From NCBI GenBank assembly GCA_002305715.1, contig DBQD01000040.1:3425-28400 (forward strand): a stretch of DNA of 24,976 bases, written 5' to 3'. Numbering within the stretch: position 1 is the stretch's first letter; the number at the start of each line of letters is the position of its first letter. The notes below the pieces were generated by a model. The model had not been told where the DNA came from and made no database searches. It was given only the letters and a program-made list of their open reading frames with translations. The position numbers and the translations under genes are program-made. Positions 1-8,774 of this stretch are shown one piece after another. Source of the stretch: Proteiniphilum sp. UBA1403. GTDB lineage: Bacteria; Bacteroidota; Bacteroidia; Bacteroidales; Dysgonomonadaceae.

Positions 1-1
1 C

Positions 2-1150
2 TCCTACTTGGGGTTCCCGTTGAATTTTCCAAATGGAGAGCCTTTTGGGACTATTTGCATACTGGACCGAAAAGAGAACAAATACTCGGAAGAGCATGAG
101 CAATTGCTGCAACAGTTCAAGAGTGTGGTTGAACTGGACCTGGCCATCATTCAATCGCTGGATATTACAGAAGAGGTTTCGGCAAGTGAACTGGTTGAAC
201 ACTAGAACATCAATAAACTATCCACTACTGATGTTATCTCACACATACACCCTGACGACAGAGAGCTCTATACAAGAGAAATGATGCATGCAATGGAGCA
301 ACAAAAAACGCAGTATACTATCAAATTTAGAATGCTTAATCCGGAAGGTAAGTATGAATGGATTCAAAATAATACTTCTGCAACGTATGACAGCAACGGG
401 AATGTTTTACGCCGAATAGTGCAGGCTCGCAATATTACCAAACAGGTTGAACTGGAAAATGAACTCAGAAAACAAAACGAGGACAAAGATCAGTTTATAC
501 GAATACTTGGGCATGACCTCCGAAATCCATTCAATGCGCTTATTGGTTTTTCCAATCTATTGCTTGAAAACTTGCACAATTACGATATTAAAATGGTGGA
601 AGATTTGGTCAGAATTATTAATCAGACTTCAATCAATACGTACGAAATGCTCGATCAGATTATGCTCTGGATTAAATCACAATCGGGGAAACTGGAACTG
701 GAAATAGTACCGTTTAATCTTCAGCAAGAGATTATAAAAGTAGTGCGAAGTGTAGAGAATGTTGCGGTTAAAAAGGATATAAAAATTGAAATAACAGGAA
801 GTGATAGCATTTTCTTATCGGCTGATATAAACATTTTTAAAACTGTTTTACGGAACCTTATTTCAAATGCGATTAAATTTACAGACCTGAATGGTCGCAT
901 TATTGTTAGTACGGAAAAAAAGGAACAGCAGGTGTTGATCGCCGTTGCAGATAATGGTATTGGGATGGAGGACGACGTGAAAGCGAAAATTTGGGATATA
1001 AATTATACTTCATCAGGAACAAAGGGTGAACAAGGTGCGGGTTTTGGACTTAATCTTTGCAAGAAACTTATTGAAAGACATAATGGACAGATTTGGGTGG
1101 AGTCAACTCCCGGAAAAGGTTCAAAATTTATAGTTAGTCTGCCTGCATAA
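2..1150 (+). pseudogene. GAF-PAS-histidine kinase, 5' truncated by the window and interrupted by an in-frame TAG
   Basis: One reading frame runs from the window edge to 1150 and is broken only by TAG at 203-205. Before the stop is the C-terminal half of a GAF domain (LGFPLNFPNGEPFGTICILD, then SEEHEQLL). After it, still in frame, comes PAS-fold sequence with IHPDDRE (245-265) and EWIQNNTSATYD. A HisKA H-box follows, HDLRNP, with the phospho-acceptor His at 512-514. The HATPase has an N-box (LRNLISNAIKFT), DNGIGM and GAGFGLNLCKKL. Only about 15 codons separate the stop from HPDD, so the N-terminal half of the PAS fold also seems to be missing. The first ATG after the stop (281) lies inside the PAS domain; a product from there would be 289 aa with an intact kinase core. 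I infer a recently broken gene. Readthrough, a translational restart or a sequencing error are alternatives. No partner response regulator is visible. Confidence 0.75.
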
Positions 1151-1213
1151 ATATTTGGATTACTGAAGGAACTAAATCAGATTAATAGGTAGATACGTTG
1201 TATGATTCAATAA

Positions 1214-1248
1214 AAAAAAGAGTTACATATTTTATGTAACTCTTTTTT
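1214..1248. terminator. Bidirectional intrinsic terminator between the kinase gene and tRNA-Pro
   Basis: A perfect stem pairs 1214-1229 with 1233-1248 around a TTT loop. The A-run on one side and T-run on the other give each strand a hairpin followed by U residues. It can end the kinase transcript on the plus strand and the tRNA-Pro transcript on the minus strand, whose 3' end is 5 nt away. Confidence 0.85.
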
Positions 1249-1252
1249 TAAG

Positions 1253-1327
1253 TCGGGGTACCAAGATTCGAACTTGGGACCCCCTGCTCCCAAAGCAGGT
1301 GCGCTAACCGGACTGCGCTACACCCCG
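1253..1327 (-). tRNA. tRNA-Pro (anticodon UGG)
   Basis: On the minus strand the sequence folds as a complete cloverleaf. The acceptor stem is CGGGGTG/TACCCCG with a G-T pair at the base and discriminator A. The D-arm starts TAGCGCAG. The anticodon stem CCTGC/GCAGG encloses TTTGGGA, giving anticodon TGG (proline). The T-arm contains TTCGAAT. CCA is not encoded. A strong promoter lies upstream at 1356-1385 and a terminator follows directly. Confidence 0.95.
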
Positions 1328-1355
1328 AGGTGCGAATTGTTGTGATTCGCGGATG

Positions 1356-1385
1356 CAAAAGTAGTACATTTTTCTGAATTACAAA
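1356..1385 (-). promoter_or_regulatory. Bacteroidota-type promoter for tRNA-Pro
   Basis: On the minus strand TTTG (complement of 1382-1385) is followed after 18 nt by TACTTTTG (complement of 1356-1363). This matches the TTTG-N(about 19)-TAnnTTTG pattern of the Bacteroidota primary sigma factor. It sits about 29 nt upstream of the mature tRNA end. Confidence 0.7.
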
Positions 1386-1425
1386 AAGGTTTTGCATCTA
1401 TTTTTAATTTAATACCCAAAATAGC

Positions 1426-1433
1426 TATCTTTG
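1426..1433 (+). promoter_or_regulatory. -7 element upstream of cydD
   Basis: TATCTTTG matches TAnnTTTG and lies 20 nt before the cydD ATG, giving a very short leader. No good TTTG (-33) is seen at the usual distance, only a T-rich stretch near 1401-1410. Confidence 0.5.
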
Positions 1434-1453
1434 TCGAAAATCACAGGGTATTG

Positions 1454-3100
1454 ATGGGTATAAAAAAACAAAGCGCCTCGGGTTGGCTCGGCAAAAGAAT
1501 GGCTGCTGCAAGAGGCACCTACTCACTGGCGTCGCTATGTACATTGCTAAGTGCTTCCTCTTTTGTGGTATTCAGCTGGTACTTGTCGCAATTCGCTGCC
1601 CTTTGGCTCAATGATGGGGAACGTAATTCCAAATTGTTGTGGATGGCATCGGTATTCTTGGCGGGACGGTATCTGTTTGCACATATGGAGTCGCGACTGA
1701 ACTTCATGGCCGGGAACAGGATTGTGGCAAACATCAAAAGGGAGCTATATCCGGTGCTACTGAAGGAGAACCGACTGGATTCGACTGCGGGTGCGCTCTA
1801 CATGACAAAGATTACTGACGACCTGAAACCTTACTTCGCCTTTTTTATTCCTTATTCGGTGGCAACAGCTGTAGTAAGCATACTTCTACTGGTAATCTGC
1901 TTCTTCCTGGAAAAATGGGTGGCCTTCATCTTGATGGTCTCTCTGGTCGTAATCCCCGTGCAGATGGCTGTCATCGGTATAGGTGCGGAAGCGATTCATA
2001 AAAAACATACAGGGCTATTCTTGAAATACTCGGCGGTGTTCTACAACCGACTGAAAACGATCGCCGAGATCGTCAACCTCAACAACCTGCTGCCGCAGTA
2101 CCAATTCTTGGCGCGCAAGAGCGAGGAGCTGAACAGAGCAACGACCAATGTGATGAAGGTGGCAATCCTCTCTTCGGCTGTGCTGGAACTGTTTGTGACT
2201 ATTGCCATTGCGGCTCTTGCCATCTACTTGGGATTTAGCTTGATGGGTATCATGAATGGTCCGAATTATGGGAATGGTTATGACTTTGCCACGGCGTTGT
2301 TTCTTCTTACTATCACGCCCTATTTCTTTTTCTACATCCGCAAATTTGTGAGTGCATACCACGACCGAAACAGGGCACTGGCTTCGGCAGATCTGCTGAT
2401 GCCACTGCTTACGCGAACAATGGACTCCCCTACGTCTAATCTAAATGTGCCTTTCGATCATATCAGTATCGGCAATCTTGGATTCGCCTACCCCAATTCG
2501 CCGGTGAAGGTGCTGCACAACATCAGCGAGAAATTTCCGCAAAAGGGACTGGTGCTGGTGAAAGGGATTTCGGGTTCTGGAAAATCGACATTGCTGAAAA
2601 TATGTGCCGGCAGCTTGGCTGCACAGGAGGGGACGGTGTCGGTGAACGGGAGAGACAACGGCTGGTCGCGACACTGGCTGGATGCAAACACGGCATACAT
2701 GAACCAATTCCCCTTTATCTTCGACGGCTCGCTGCGCTACAACATCCTCCTTGAGAAGGAGGTAGCTGAGAATGATTGTTTTCCAGAGTTCATGCAGCGA
2801 ATAGTGGAAAAGAAGGAGGAGGGTTGGGAGACGCAGCTGACGCACAACGGTAGACAGCTCTCGGGAGGCGAGAGACAGCTAGTCACGCTCGCACGGATGA
2901 TGATGCACGCACAGCCGGTGGCAATTCTGGATGAACCAACAGCCAACCTGGATGCGGGGACTACGGAAGTAATTCTGAAGGAGATTGTGAAGATGGCAAC
3001 CGAGCGACTGGTGATTGTGGCTTCGCACGAACAGCGTTTTGAGGAGGTGGCCAACTGTGTGGTTAACTTAAATTGGGGGGAACAGATGGATTATGCGTAA
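1454..3100 (+). CDS. cydD: CydD-like ABC transporter, permease-ATPase half (thiol exporter for cytochrome bd assembly)
   Basis: A 548-aa type I ABC exporter half: a transmembrane region over about 310 residues, then an ATPase. The ATPase has Walker A GISGSGKST (residues 371-379), signature LSGGERQ, Walker B VAILDEPTANLD and the switch His in ASHE. The segment RKFVSAYHDRNRALASADLL fits the end of the CydD membrane domain. CydD pairs with CydC to export cysteine/glutathione to the periplasm, which cytochrome bd oxidase maturation requires. The ATG at 1454 is preferred over the TTG one codon earlier. The stop overlaps the start of cydC by 8 nt, so the two are probably translationally coupled. 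No cydAB genes are in the window, so the cydD name rests on family resemblance and the pairing. Confidence 0.8.
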   Translation: MGIKKQSASGWLGKRMAAARGTYSLASLCTLLSASSFVVFSWYLSQFAALWLNDGERNSKLLWMASVFLAGRYLFAHMESRLNFMAGNRIVANIKRELYPVLLKENRLDSTAGALYMTKITDDLKPYFAFFIPYSVATAVVSILLLVICFFLEKWVAFILMVSLVVIPVQMAVIGIGAEAIHKKHTGLFLKYSAVFYNRLKTIAEIVNLNNLLPQYQFLARKSEELNRATTNVMKVAILSSAVLELFVTIAIAALAIYLGFSLMGIMNGPNYGNGYDFATALFLLTITPYFFFYIRKFVSAYHDRNRALASADLLMPLLTRTMDSPTSNLNVPFDHISIGNLGFAYPNSPVKVLHNISEKFPQKGLVLVKGISGSGKSTLLKICAGSLAAQEGTVSVNGRDNGWSRHWLDANTAYMNQFPFIFDGSLRYNILLEKEVAENDCFPEFMQRIVEKKEEGWETQLTHNGRQLSGGERQLVTLARMMMHAQPVAILDEPTANLDAGTTEVILKEIVKMATERLVIVASHEQRFEEVANCVVNLNWGEQMDYA

Positions 3101-4691
3101 TTTCTTGCTTGCCTATATCGTACGGCCCTTTGCAAAAAGATGGTGGAAAGGGTTTCTCCTACTGGCACTTTGGACGGTGGCTTTTGTGGCAATGCCGGCG
3201 CTCTCGGGTTGGTTCTTGGCCATCTGTAGTGTGGTTTTTGTGACGGCAAACACGGCTTTTGCCTACCTAATACCCTCCTCGATCATCCGGTTGATGTCGA
3301 TCCTGCGTACGGCGACCCGCTATTTTGAACGACTGGAGAATCATAAGACAACGTTGAGCGTGCAACAGAGTCTGCAGTTAAAGATATTTTCGGCGGCAGC
3401 ACGGCTGCCCTATTTCCGCAAGGAGGAGAACAATAATTCGTCGCTCCTCGAAAACAGCACCCATGGGACCGATCAGATATTGAATCATATCCTGCTCTGG
3501 CTCCTTCCTTTTGCAGCATTGCTACTCACCATTGGTCTCTATGCTATTTTCGTGGCATTCTTTGCGGAGATGATTGCACTTGAGTTTCTGATTTCGTCGG
3601 CTATCCTGTTGTTCATGGTACCACAAGTGAACGTCTATAGAAACAGGCTGTTGCACGGACAACTGAAAACGGCACGGGAGGAGACACACTTAATCCTAAT
3701 GGAGGGCTTCAGGGGAAGAATAGAGATTGCAAAATATAATCTGGAGGGGAAAGCTATTAATCGGCATGAGGTGATGCGACAGAAGCTGGAGCAACTGGAG
3801 AATAAGATACAGGTGAACTCTTTCTTCTTACAACTCATTGCGGGCCTGGGATTCAGCTATGTGGCCACCTTCCTACTCTGGCAATCAGGTGAACAAGGTA
3901 TGGATGCTCCACTCGCTATCGGTATATTTTTTGGTATTATGGCACAGGCTGAACTGGCCGAGATGCTCTTCTCAGGGAAATCAGAAAAGAGTGCGGTGGA
4001 GCAACAAATACGGGATATGCAATCGATCTTTGAGGAAGGGGATGCTCCGAAAGAGGCGGTCACAGTTTCTTCTTCTCTTGAGCGACTGCAATTGACTACG
4101 TGGGAGGCTATTGTACCCGGCACTCCGGTACATGTGGAACCGCTTTCACTGGATATTGCCCGGGGCGAATGGATTGCTCTTTACGGGGAGACGGGTAAGG
4201 GTAAAACAACGTTTCTGAACAGTCTCTTCTATCCGGAGTACCGGAGAGCGGGCATTCTTACCTGGAACGAAACGAGCAATCTACTACACCTTCCTGTGCC
4301 GAAAGCTATCTACGTGACACAGAAGGCTTACCTGTTAACAGGGACACTGCGGGAGAACTTCGAAGGGTATAGCGATGAGGAGATTGAAGGGGTACTGAAG
4401 ACGGTGGACCTGGCTTCATGGCGTGCTGCGCTACAGGAGGGGTTGGGGAGCTTCTTAGGGGAAAACGGTGAAACGTTAAGCGGTGGGCAACGCAAGAAAC
4501 TACTGCTGGCACAGGCTCTACTCAAAAGACCACAACTGCTGGTGGTGGATGAGCCCACGGCAGGCATAAGCATGGAAAATGCTATCGCTATCTTCCAGAA
4601 TATTCGATCGCAATATCCTGGCATCACAATATTGATGGCGACGCACTTGAAAGAGTTTGAACAGGTGGTCGATAAAGTGGTGAAGTTATGA
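3093..4691 (+). CDS. cydC: CydC-like ABC transporter, permease-ATPase half
   Basis: A 532-aa partner of the preceding gene. The N-terminal membrane region has the CydC-like features LSGWFLAI, then PSSIIRLMSILRTATRYFERLENH, where the RTATRYFER pattern is typical of CydC. The ATPase has Walker A GETGKGKTT (residues 365-373), signature LSGGQRKKL, Walker B LLVVDEPTAGIS and switch His in MATHLKEF. The D-loop reads AGIS rather than the usual SALD, while the Walker B Glu is kept. Together with CydD it should form the inner-membrane cysteine/glutathione exporter. Its start lies inside the last codons of cydD. No terminator separates it from aspS, which has its own -7 element 23 nt downstream, so some aspS transcription may read through from here. 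Confidence 0.8.
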   Translation: MRNFLLAYIVRPFAKRWWKGFLLLALWTVAFVAMPALSGWFLAICSVVFVTANTAFAYLIPSSIIRLMSILRTATRYFERLENHKTTLSVQQSLQLKIFSAAARLPYFRKEENNNSSLLENSTHGTDQILNHILLWLLPFAALLLTIGLYAIFVAFFAEMIALEFLISSAILLFMVPQVNVYRNRLLHGQLKTAREETHLILMEGFRGRIEIAKYNLEGKAINRHEVMRQKLEQLENKIQVNSFFLQLIAGLGFSYVATFLLWQSGEQGMDAPLAIGIFFGIMAQAELAEMLFSGKSEKSAVEQQIRDMQSIFEEGDAPKEAVTVSSSLERLQLTTWEAIVPGTPVHVEPLSLDIARGEWIALYGETGKGKTTFLNSLFYPEYRRAGILTWNETSNLLHLPVPKAIYVTQKAYLLTGTLRENFEGYSDEEIEGVLKTVDLASWRAALQEGLGSFLGENGETLSGGQRKKLLLAQALLKRPQLLVVDEPTAGISMENAIAIFQNIRSQYPGITILMATHLKEFEQVVDKVVKL

Positions 4692-4713
4692 GGCATTTCA
4701 CACGATAATTGTG

Positions 4714-4721
4714 TACATTTG
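4714..4721 (+). promoter_or_regulatory. -7 element upstream of aspS
   Basis: TACATTTG matches TAnnTTTG, 35 nt before the chosen ATG of aspS. A -33 TTTG at proper spacing is not evident. Its position downstream of the TTG at 4709 argues that translation starts at ATG 4757. Confidence 0.5.
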
Positions 4722-4756
4722 CACCTCAAAAGCAACGAAAAATAACGGTAAAAGAT

Positions 4757-6511
4757 ATGTACAGAAACAGTACGTGCGGCGAACTCAAGTTGGCCGATGA
4801 AAATAAGATAGTGACATTGGCGGGTTGGGTATCGAAAATCCGCAAGATGGGTGGTATGACGTTCATCGATTTGAGAGATCGATACGGAATTACGCAGCTC
4901 TCTTTTAACCAGGAGGTCAATCCTGAACTGTGCGAACAGGCAAACAAGCTGGGCCGCGAATGGGTGATTATGGTTACCGGAACGGTGAAGGAACGCTCGA
5001 GCAAAAATAGCAATATCCCAACGGGTGACATTGAGATTATTGTTGCTGAGCTAACAGTACTAAACGCTTCGCAAACACCGCCATTCACCATTGAAACGGA
5101 AACGGATGGAGGAGATGAACTGCGCATGAAATATCGCTATCTGGATCTGCGCCGCAACGTGGTGCGACAGAACCTGGAACTGCGTCACCGCATGGCTTTT
5201 GAGACTCGCCGTTACCTCGACGATCGGGCGTTCCTGGAAGTGGAAACACCGGTACTGATTGGCTCAACTCCCGAGGGGGCACGCGACTTCATTGTTCCTT
5301 CGCGCATGAACCAAGGGGAGTTCTATGCTTTGCCACAGTCGCCACAGCTCTTCAAGCAGCTGCTGATGGTGTCGGGATTCGACCGCTATTTTCAGATCGT
5401 TAAATGTTTCCGCGATGAGGACTTGAGGGCGGACCGACAACCGGAGTTTACACAAATTGACTGCGAGATGTCGTTCGTAGAGCAGGAGGATGTATTGACC
5501 ACGTTTGAAGGTCTTACCAAACATCTCTTCAAAACAATTAAGGGATTGGAGATTCCTGATTTCCCCCGTATGAGTTACGCCGATGCCATGAAACAATATG
5601 GTTCGGATAAACCGGATATCCGCTTTGAAATGAAGTTCGTTGAACTGAAAGACCTGACCGTGGGTCGCGATTTCGTTGTCTTCGACTCTGCGGAATATGT
5701 GGCCGGTATCTGTGCAGAGGGTTGTGCAGTATATACACGTAAGCAACTGGATGAACTGACAGAATTTGTGAAACGTCCTCAGATTGGTGCAAAAGGATTG
5801 ATTTATGTGCGCTACAACGAAGATGGTACTTTGAAATCGTCGGTGGACAAGTTCTATAGTGAGGAAGACCTTAAACTGTGGGCCGAGCGCTGCAATGCAA
5901 AGCCGGGCGACCTGATCTTGATATTGGCTGGTGAAACGGAAAAGACACAAAAGCAATTGTGCGAGCTGCGCCTCGAGATGGGGACTCGCCTGGGCTTGAG
6001 AGATAAAAACAACTATAAATGTTTGTGGGTGATAGACTTCCCATTGTTGGAGAAGGACGAGGAGCTGAACCGTTTCTTTGCGAAACATCACCCTTTCACC
6101 TCTCCGAAACCGGAAGATATTCCATTACTGGACTCCGATCCTGGAGCAGTGAGGGCCAATGCGTATGACCTGGTAATCAATGGCGTGGAGATTGGGGGTG
6201 GTTCTATTCGTATCCACAACAGCGATCTGCAGAAGAAAATGTTCGAAGTACTGGGCTTCACACCAGAAAGGGCACAGGAGCAGTTTGGATTCTTGATGAA
6301 TGCATTCAAATATGGTGCACCTCCTCACGGTGGTATAGCATTCGGACTAGACCGCTTTGTATCAATCTTTGCGGGATTGGACAGCATACGCGACTGTATT
6401 GCTTTCCCGAAGAACAACGCTGGTCGCGACATGATGATCGATGCTCCTTCGAGAGTGGAACAGGAGCAACTCGATGAGCTGGGTATTATGCTTAAACCGG
6501 TGAAAGAATAG
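4757..6511 (+). CDS. aspS: Aspartyl-tRNA synthetase
   Basis: A 584-aa class II synthetase, the usual bacterial length. It charges tRNA with aspartate in the cytosol. The order is an N-terminal OB-fold anticodon-binding domain (VTLAGWVSKIRKMGGMTFIDLRDRYG region), then YRYLDLRR, class II motif 2 FRDEDLRADRQPEFTQID (from about residue 218), the bacterial GAD insertion, and motif 3 GIAFGLDR (from about residue 526, catalytic Arg 533). I start it at ATG 4757, giving the family-typical MYRNSTCGEL opening; the in-frame TTG at 4709 lies before the predicted transcription start. A two-way terminator follows 4 nt after the stop. Whether it is discriminating or also charges tRNA-Asn cannot be judged by eye. 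Confidence 0.97.
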   Translation: MYRNSTCGELKLADENKIVTLAGWVSKIRKMGGMTFIDLRDRYGITQLSFNQEVNPELCEQANKLGREWVIMVTGTVKERSSKNSNIPTGDIEIIVAELTVLNASQTPPFTIETETDGGDELRMKYRYLDLRRNVVRQNLELRHRMAFETRRYLDDRAFLEVETPVLIGSTPEGARDFIVPSRMNQGEFYALPQSPQLFKQLLMVSGFDRYFQIVKCFRDEDLRADRQPEFTQIDCEMSFVEQEDVLTTFEGLTKHLFKTIKGLEIPDFPRMSYADAMKQYGSDKPDIRFEMKFVELKDLTVGRDFVVFDSAEYVAGICAEGCAVYTRKQLDELTEFVKRPQIGAKGLIYVRYNEDGTLKSSVDKFYSEEDLKLWAERCNAKPGDLILILAGETEKTQKQLCELRLEMGTRLGLRDKNNYKCLWVIDFPLLEKDEELNRFFAKHHPFTSPKPEDIPLLDSDPGAVRANAYDLVINGVEIGGGSIRIHNSDLQKKMFEVLGFTPERAQEQFGFLMNAFKYGAPPHGGIAFGLDRFVSIFAGLDSIRDCIAFPKNNAGRDMMIDAPSRVEQEQLDELGIMLKPVKE

Positions 6512-6514
6512 CAA

Positions 6515-6548
6515 TAAAAAAAAGCTGCCCTCGGGCAGCCTTTTTTTT
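6515..6548. terminator. Bidirectional intrinsic terminator between aspS and the oxidoreductase gene
   Basis: A perfect 7-bp GC-rich stem (GCTGCCC 6524-6530, GGGCAGC 6533-6539) is flanked by an A-run on the left and a T-run on the right. It is functional in both directions for the convergent genes ending at 6511 and 6568. Confidence 0.93.
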
Positions 6549-6567
6549 ATCTAGTACCTGATACAAA

Positions 6568-7887
6568 TTATAGTGTGTATCCTTCGCTATAGGTTTTGTT
6601 GTACAAACGGTGTGCACTGGCTTCTTCATCGTCAACGAATGTTTCGGTAGCAGGATCCCATTTGATGGGGCGACCAAGATCATATGCAATGTTACCCAAT
6701 GTACATACGGTACAAGAGCTGTGACCAATTTCCACTGGAACAACAGGGTCGGTATTGTTCTTCAGTGCATTGATGAAGTTTTCCAAGTGAGGTATTTTGG
6801 TCTCATAAGCTCCTTCTGCTTCTTCAACAACCGGTGGCAACAGGCTATCGTCAGATGCCAAATAATGATTTCTCGATATTTCAATCCATCCGCTTTCTCC
6901 CCAAAACTTTACACCCTTGGTTTTTTGTTCGTTGAAAGGCTCTTCGGTCATAACCGTACCATTGGCATATTTGTAGGTGAGATATTGGGTACCTTCGTAG
7001 CCGGCAGGGATAATTTCTACAGGACCATTTCCGTCCATGCCAAGACCCCACTGAGCTATGTCGAACATGTGTGCACCCCAGTCGGTCGTAAATCCACCGC
7101 CCAATTCTTTATACCAACGCCATCCTCCCCAGAACTGTTCGTTCTGCTCAGGATCGAGAGAGATGGGAGGGTTAAGCTGAGAGTTGTAGTGAATAAATTC
7201 CGACGGACCTAACCACAACGGCCAGTTCAAATCGGCAGGAACAGGCTCCTCTGGCAAATCGTACGGCGTGGGAGGAGCACCTACATAGGCATTGATCTTT
7301 TCAATTTTTCCAATTCTACCTTCCTGTACCATCTTCACAGCATGCTGGAAGTTCACATCGGAACGCTGCTGACTACCTACACCTAGGATAATTCCATTGT
7401 CACGAACAGCTTTCTTCAGCATCTGGCCTTCCTTAATGGTAAAGGTGAGCGGTTTCTCCAGATAGATGTTTTTCTTTGCATTGGCTGCATCAATTGCCAT
7501 AAAGGCATGCCAGTGGTCGGGGCTGGCAATCACAACGGCATCGATCTCTTCGCGTGCGAGCAGATCTTTGTAATTTTCGTACACATCCACAACGGGGGGT
7601 TGTTCCATTTCAGCATAGTACGCATTTACTCGTTTGAGGAAACGTTCTCTCTTCACACCATACACATCGCAACCGGCAACAACCTGTACGCCTTCAATGG
7701 TGAGATAGCCACTGAGCAAGTACATGGCTTGCTGGCCAAGACCGATAAATCCTAAACGGATAATTCCATCGTCTGCAGCAGCCTTATTCTGTTTGCACGA
7801 AGCAAGAAACTGTGGAAGGATGGCCATACCAACCGCACCCACAGCGGCCGTCTTAATAAATTTTCTTCTTGATAATTGATTACTCAT
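6568..7887 (-). CDS. Gfo/Idh/MocA-family oxidoreductase with a Tat signal and lipobox
   Basis: A 439-aa NAD(P)-dependent sugar-type oxidoreductase. The N-terminus carries a twin-arginine motif SRRKFIK (residues 6-12), a hydrophobic stretch and LASC (Cys31). It is therefore predicted to fold with cofactor in the cytosol, cross by Tat and be lipidated. The Rossmann motif GFIGLGQQ follows (residues 46-53), then DHWH (124-127) and EKPLT (144-148), where the Lys is the conserved catalytic residue. The C-terminal domain has GGGFTTDWGAHMFDIAQW. Such secreted members of the family act on sugars or glycosides in Bacteroidota; the substrate cannot be named. It is downstream of and co-oriented with the Crp/Fnr gene but has its own promoter in the 75-nt gap. 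Confidence 0.9.
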   Translation of the reverse strand: MSNQLSRRKFIKTAAVGAVGMAILPQFLASCKQNKAAADDGIIRLGFIGLGQQAMYLLSGYLTIEGVQVVAGCDVYGVKRERFLKRVNAYYAEMEQPPVVDVYENYKDLLAREEIDAVVIASPDHWHAFMAIDAANAKKNIYLEKPLTFTIKEGQMLKKAVRDNGIILGVGSQQRSDVNFQHAVKMVQEGRIGKIEKINAYVGAPPTPYDLPEEPVPADLNWPLWLGPSEFIHYNSQLNPPISLDPEQNEQFWGGWRWYKELGGGFTTDWGAHMFDIAQWGLGMDGNGPVEIIPAGYEGTQYLTYKYANGTVMTEEPFNEQKTKGVKFWGESGWIEISRNHYLASDDSLLPPVVEEAEGAYETKIPHLENFINALKNNTDPVVPVEIGHSSCTVCTLGNIAYDLGRPIKWDPATETFVDDEEASAHRLYNKTYSEGYTL

Positions 7888-7933
7888 GACTTAGATAATA
7901 ATTTAAAAAGTATAACTTTTTTCTTTTATGGGA

Positions 7934-7967
7934 CAAATATAACTCTTTTATTCTGAAACTACTCAAA
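7934..7967 (-). promoter_or_regulatory. Promoter for the Gfo/Idh/MocA gene
   Basis: On the minus strand TATATTTG (complement of 7934-7941) lies 46 nt before the ATG. A TTTG (complement of 7964-7967) lies 22 nt further upstream, slightly wide spacing. The -33 element overlaps the stop region of the upstream Crp/Fnr gene. Confidence 0.55.
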
Positions 7968-8628
7968 CCATCTCCTCTAACTTACGCCGGTCGAGAACGG
8001 TAAGTTCTCTTTTATACAAGCGGATAGCTCCTTCTCGAATCATCTCACCCAGGGTTCGGGCAAGGGAGGGACGCTGCACTCCGAAATATTCGGCCAACTG
8101 ACTCTGTGTTCTTTTAACAATAAAAGAGGGAGTCTGAGGATCGGTGTTCTCAAGGATGTAGAGGGAGAGCTTGCCCTTCAAGCTTTTTATCGACATCATC
8201 TGAACCTTCTTGGCTAGAAAAACAGTCATGTTGGAATTCACGCGCATGAAATTGGTCATTAGTGTCTCGTTAAGCATCATCTCCTTCAACCAAGCGGATT
8301 TGGGAATGACGTAAAAGTGGCACTCTTCCATGGTGATCACATCAACCGGATAGCGACTTTCGGTGGCTACCAAAAAAGCGGGGGCCAAGGGTCGAACGGG
8401 TTCGATGAATTCAATCTCCAGCACATTTCCCTCTTTGGTGACCATTTCGGTGCGCACAAGTCCCTGCATTAGCAACAAAAGATGCTGGACAGGATCACCT
8501 TGCCGTACTACATAACGACCTTTTTCCACTCTGCGCACTTCACTTACTGCACGTTCGAGGATTGCGTCTCTTTCATCAGAAGAAAGATGAAAGAAAAGAG
8601 GACAGGTTGTTACATCGTATTCCGCCAT
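7963..8628 (-). CDS. Crp/Fnr-family transcriptional regulator
   Basis: A 221-aa regulator. It has a cyclic-nucleotide-type beta-barrel (about residues 10-115), a dimerisation helix (about 118-145) and a C-terminal winged HTH with TQSQLAEYFGVQRPSLARTL (174-193). There is no N-terminal cluster of cysteines, so a classical [4Fe-4S] FNR oxygen sensor is unlikely. The effector is unknown. I start at ATG 8628, not the in-frame TTG at 8646, because a -7 element (TATCTTTG, complement of 8644-8651) covers that TTG. It is divergent from the DUF438-hemerythrin-PAS gene and shares a 200-bp control region with a perfect palindrome. By analogy with Crp/Fnr regulators of nitrosative-stress genes it probably controls that neighbour; this is inference. 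Confidence 0.87.
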   Translation of the reverse strand: MAEYDVTTCPLFFHLSSDERDAILERAVSEVRRVEKGRYVVRQGDPVQHLLLLMQGLVRTEMVTKEGNVLEIEFIEPVRPLAPAFLVATESRYPVDVITMEECHFYVIPKSAWLKEMMLNETLMTNFMRVNSNMTVFLAKKVQMMSIKSLKGKLSLYILENTDPQTPSFIVKRTQSQLAEYFGVQRPSLARTLGEMIREGAIRLYKRELTVLDRRKLEEMV

Positions 8629-8643
8629 TGACTTGTTACTGCA

Positions 8644-8651
8644 CAAAGATA
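8644..8651 (-). promoter_or_regulatory. -7 element for the Crp/Fnr gene
   Basis: TATCTTTG on the minus strand fits TAnnTTTG. The predicted transcript starts near 8638-8640, only about ten nucleotides before ATG 8628, which decides the start codon. No clear -33 TTTG is seen upstream. Confidence 0.5.
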
Positions 8652-8737
8652 GATAAAAAACTAAAAAATGAATAATAGGAGCCGATAAAATAGGCTCTTT
8701 AGAAGCGATTTATTAAATTCAGTTAATTCTAATTGTG

Positions 8738-8753
8738 TGTAACCCTGGTTACA
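8738..8753. promoter_or_regulatory. Perfect palindrome, candidate Crp/Fnr operator
   Basis: TGTAACC-CT-GGTTACA has two perfect 7-bp arms, 16 bp in all, with the size and symmetry of a Crp/Fnr site. It lies in the divergent region. Its centre (8745.5) is about 40 bp upstream of the predicted transcription start of the hemerythrin gene, the usual class II activator position, where a -33 box would otherwise be and is not seen. Confidence 0.6.
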
Positions 8754-8774
8754 GATATCCGGATTTGGAGATAC

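Noticed and set aside
1253..1327. tRNA-Pro as the attachment site of a mobile element
   Set aside because: No integrase, no repeat of the tRNA 3' end and no mobile genes occur in the window.
4709..4756. N-terminal extension of AspRS from TTG 4709
   Set aside because: It overlaps the -7 element and does not resemble the family's N-terminus; ATG 4757 fits better.
5264..6091. 275-codon minus-strand ORF inside aspS
   Set aside because: Antisense shadow of a strongly conserved gene; no domain pattern is seen in its translation.
7963..8628. Oxygen-sensing FNR with a [4Fe-4S] cluster
   Set aside because: The protein lacks the N-terminal cysteine set needed for the cluster; only two isolated cysteines (Cys9 and Cys103) are present.
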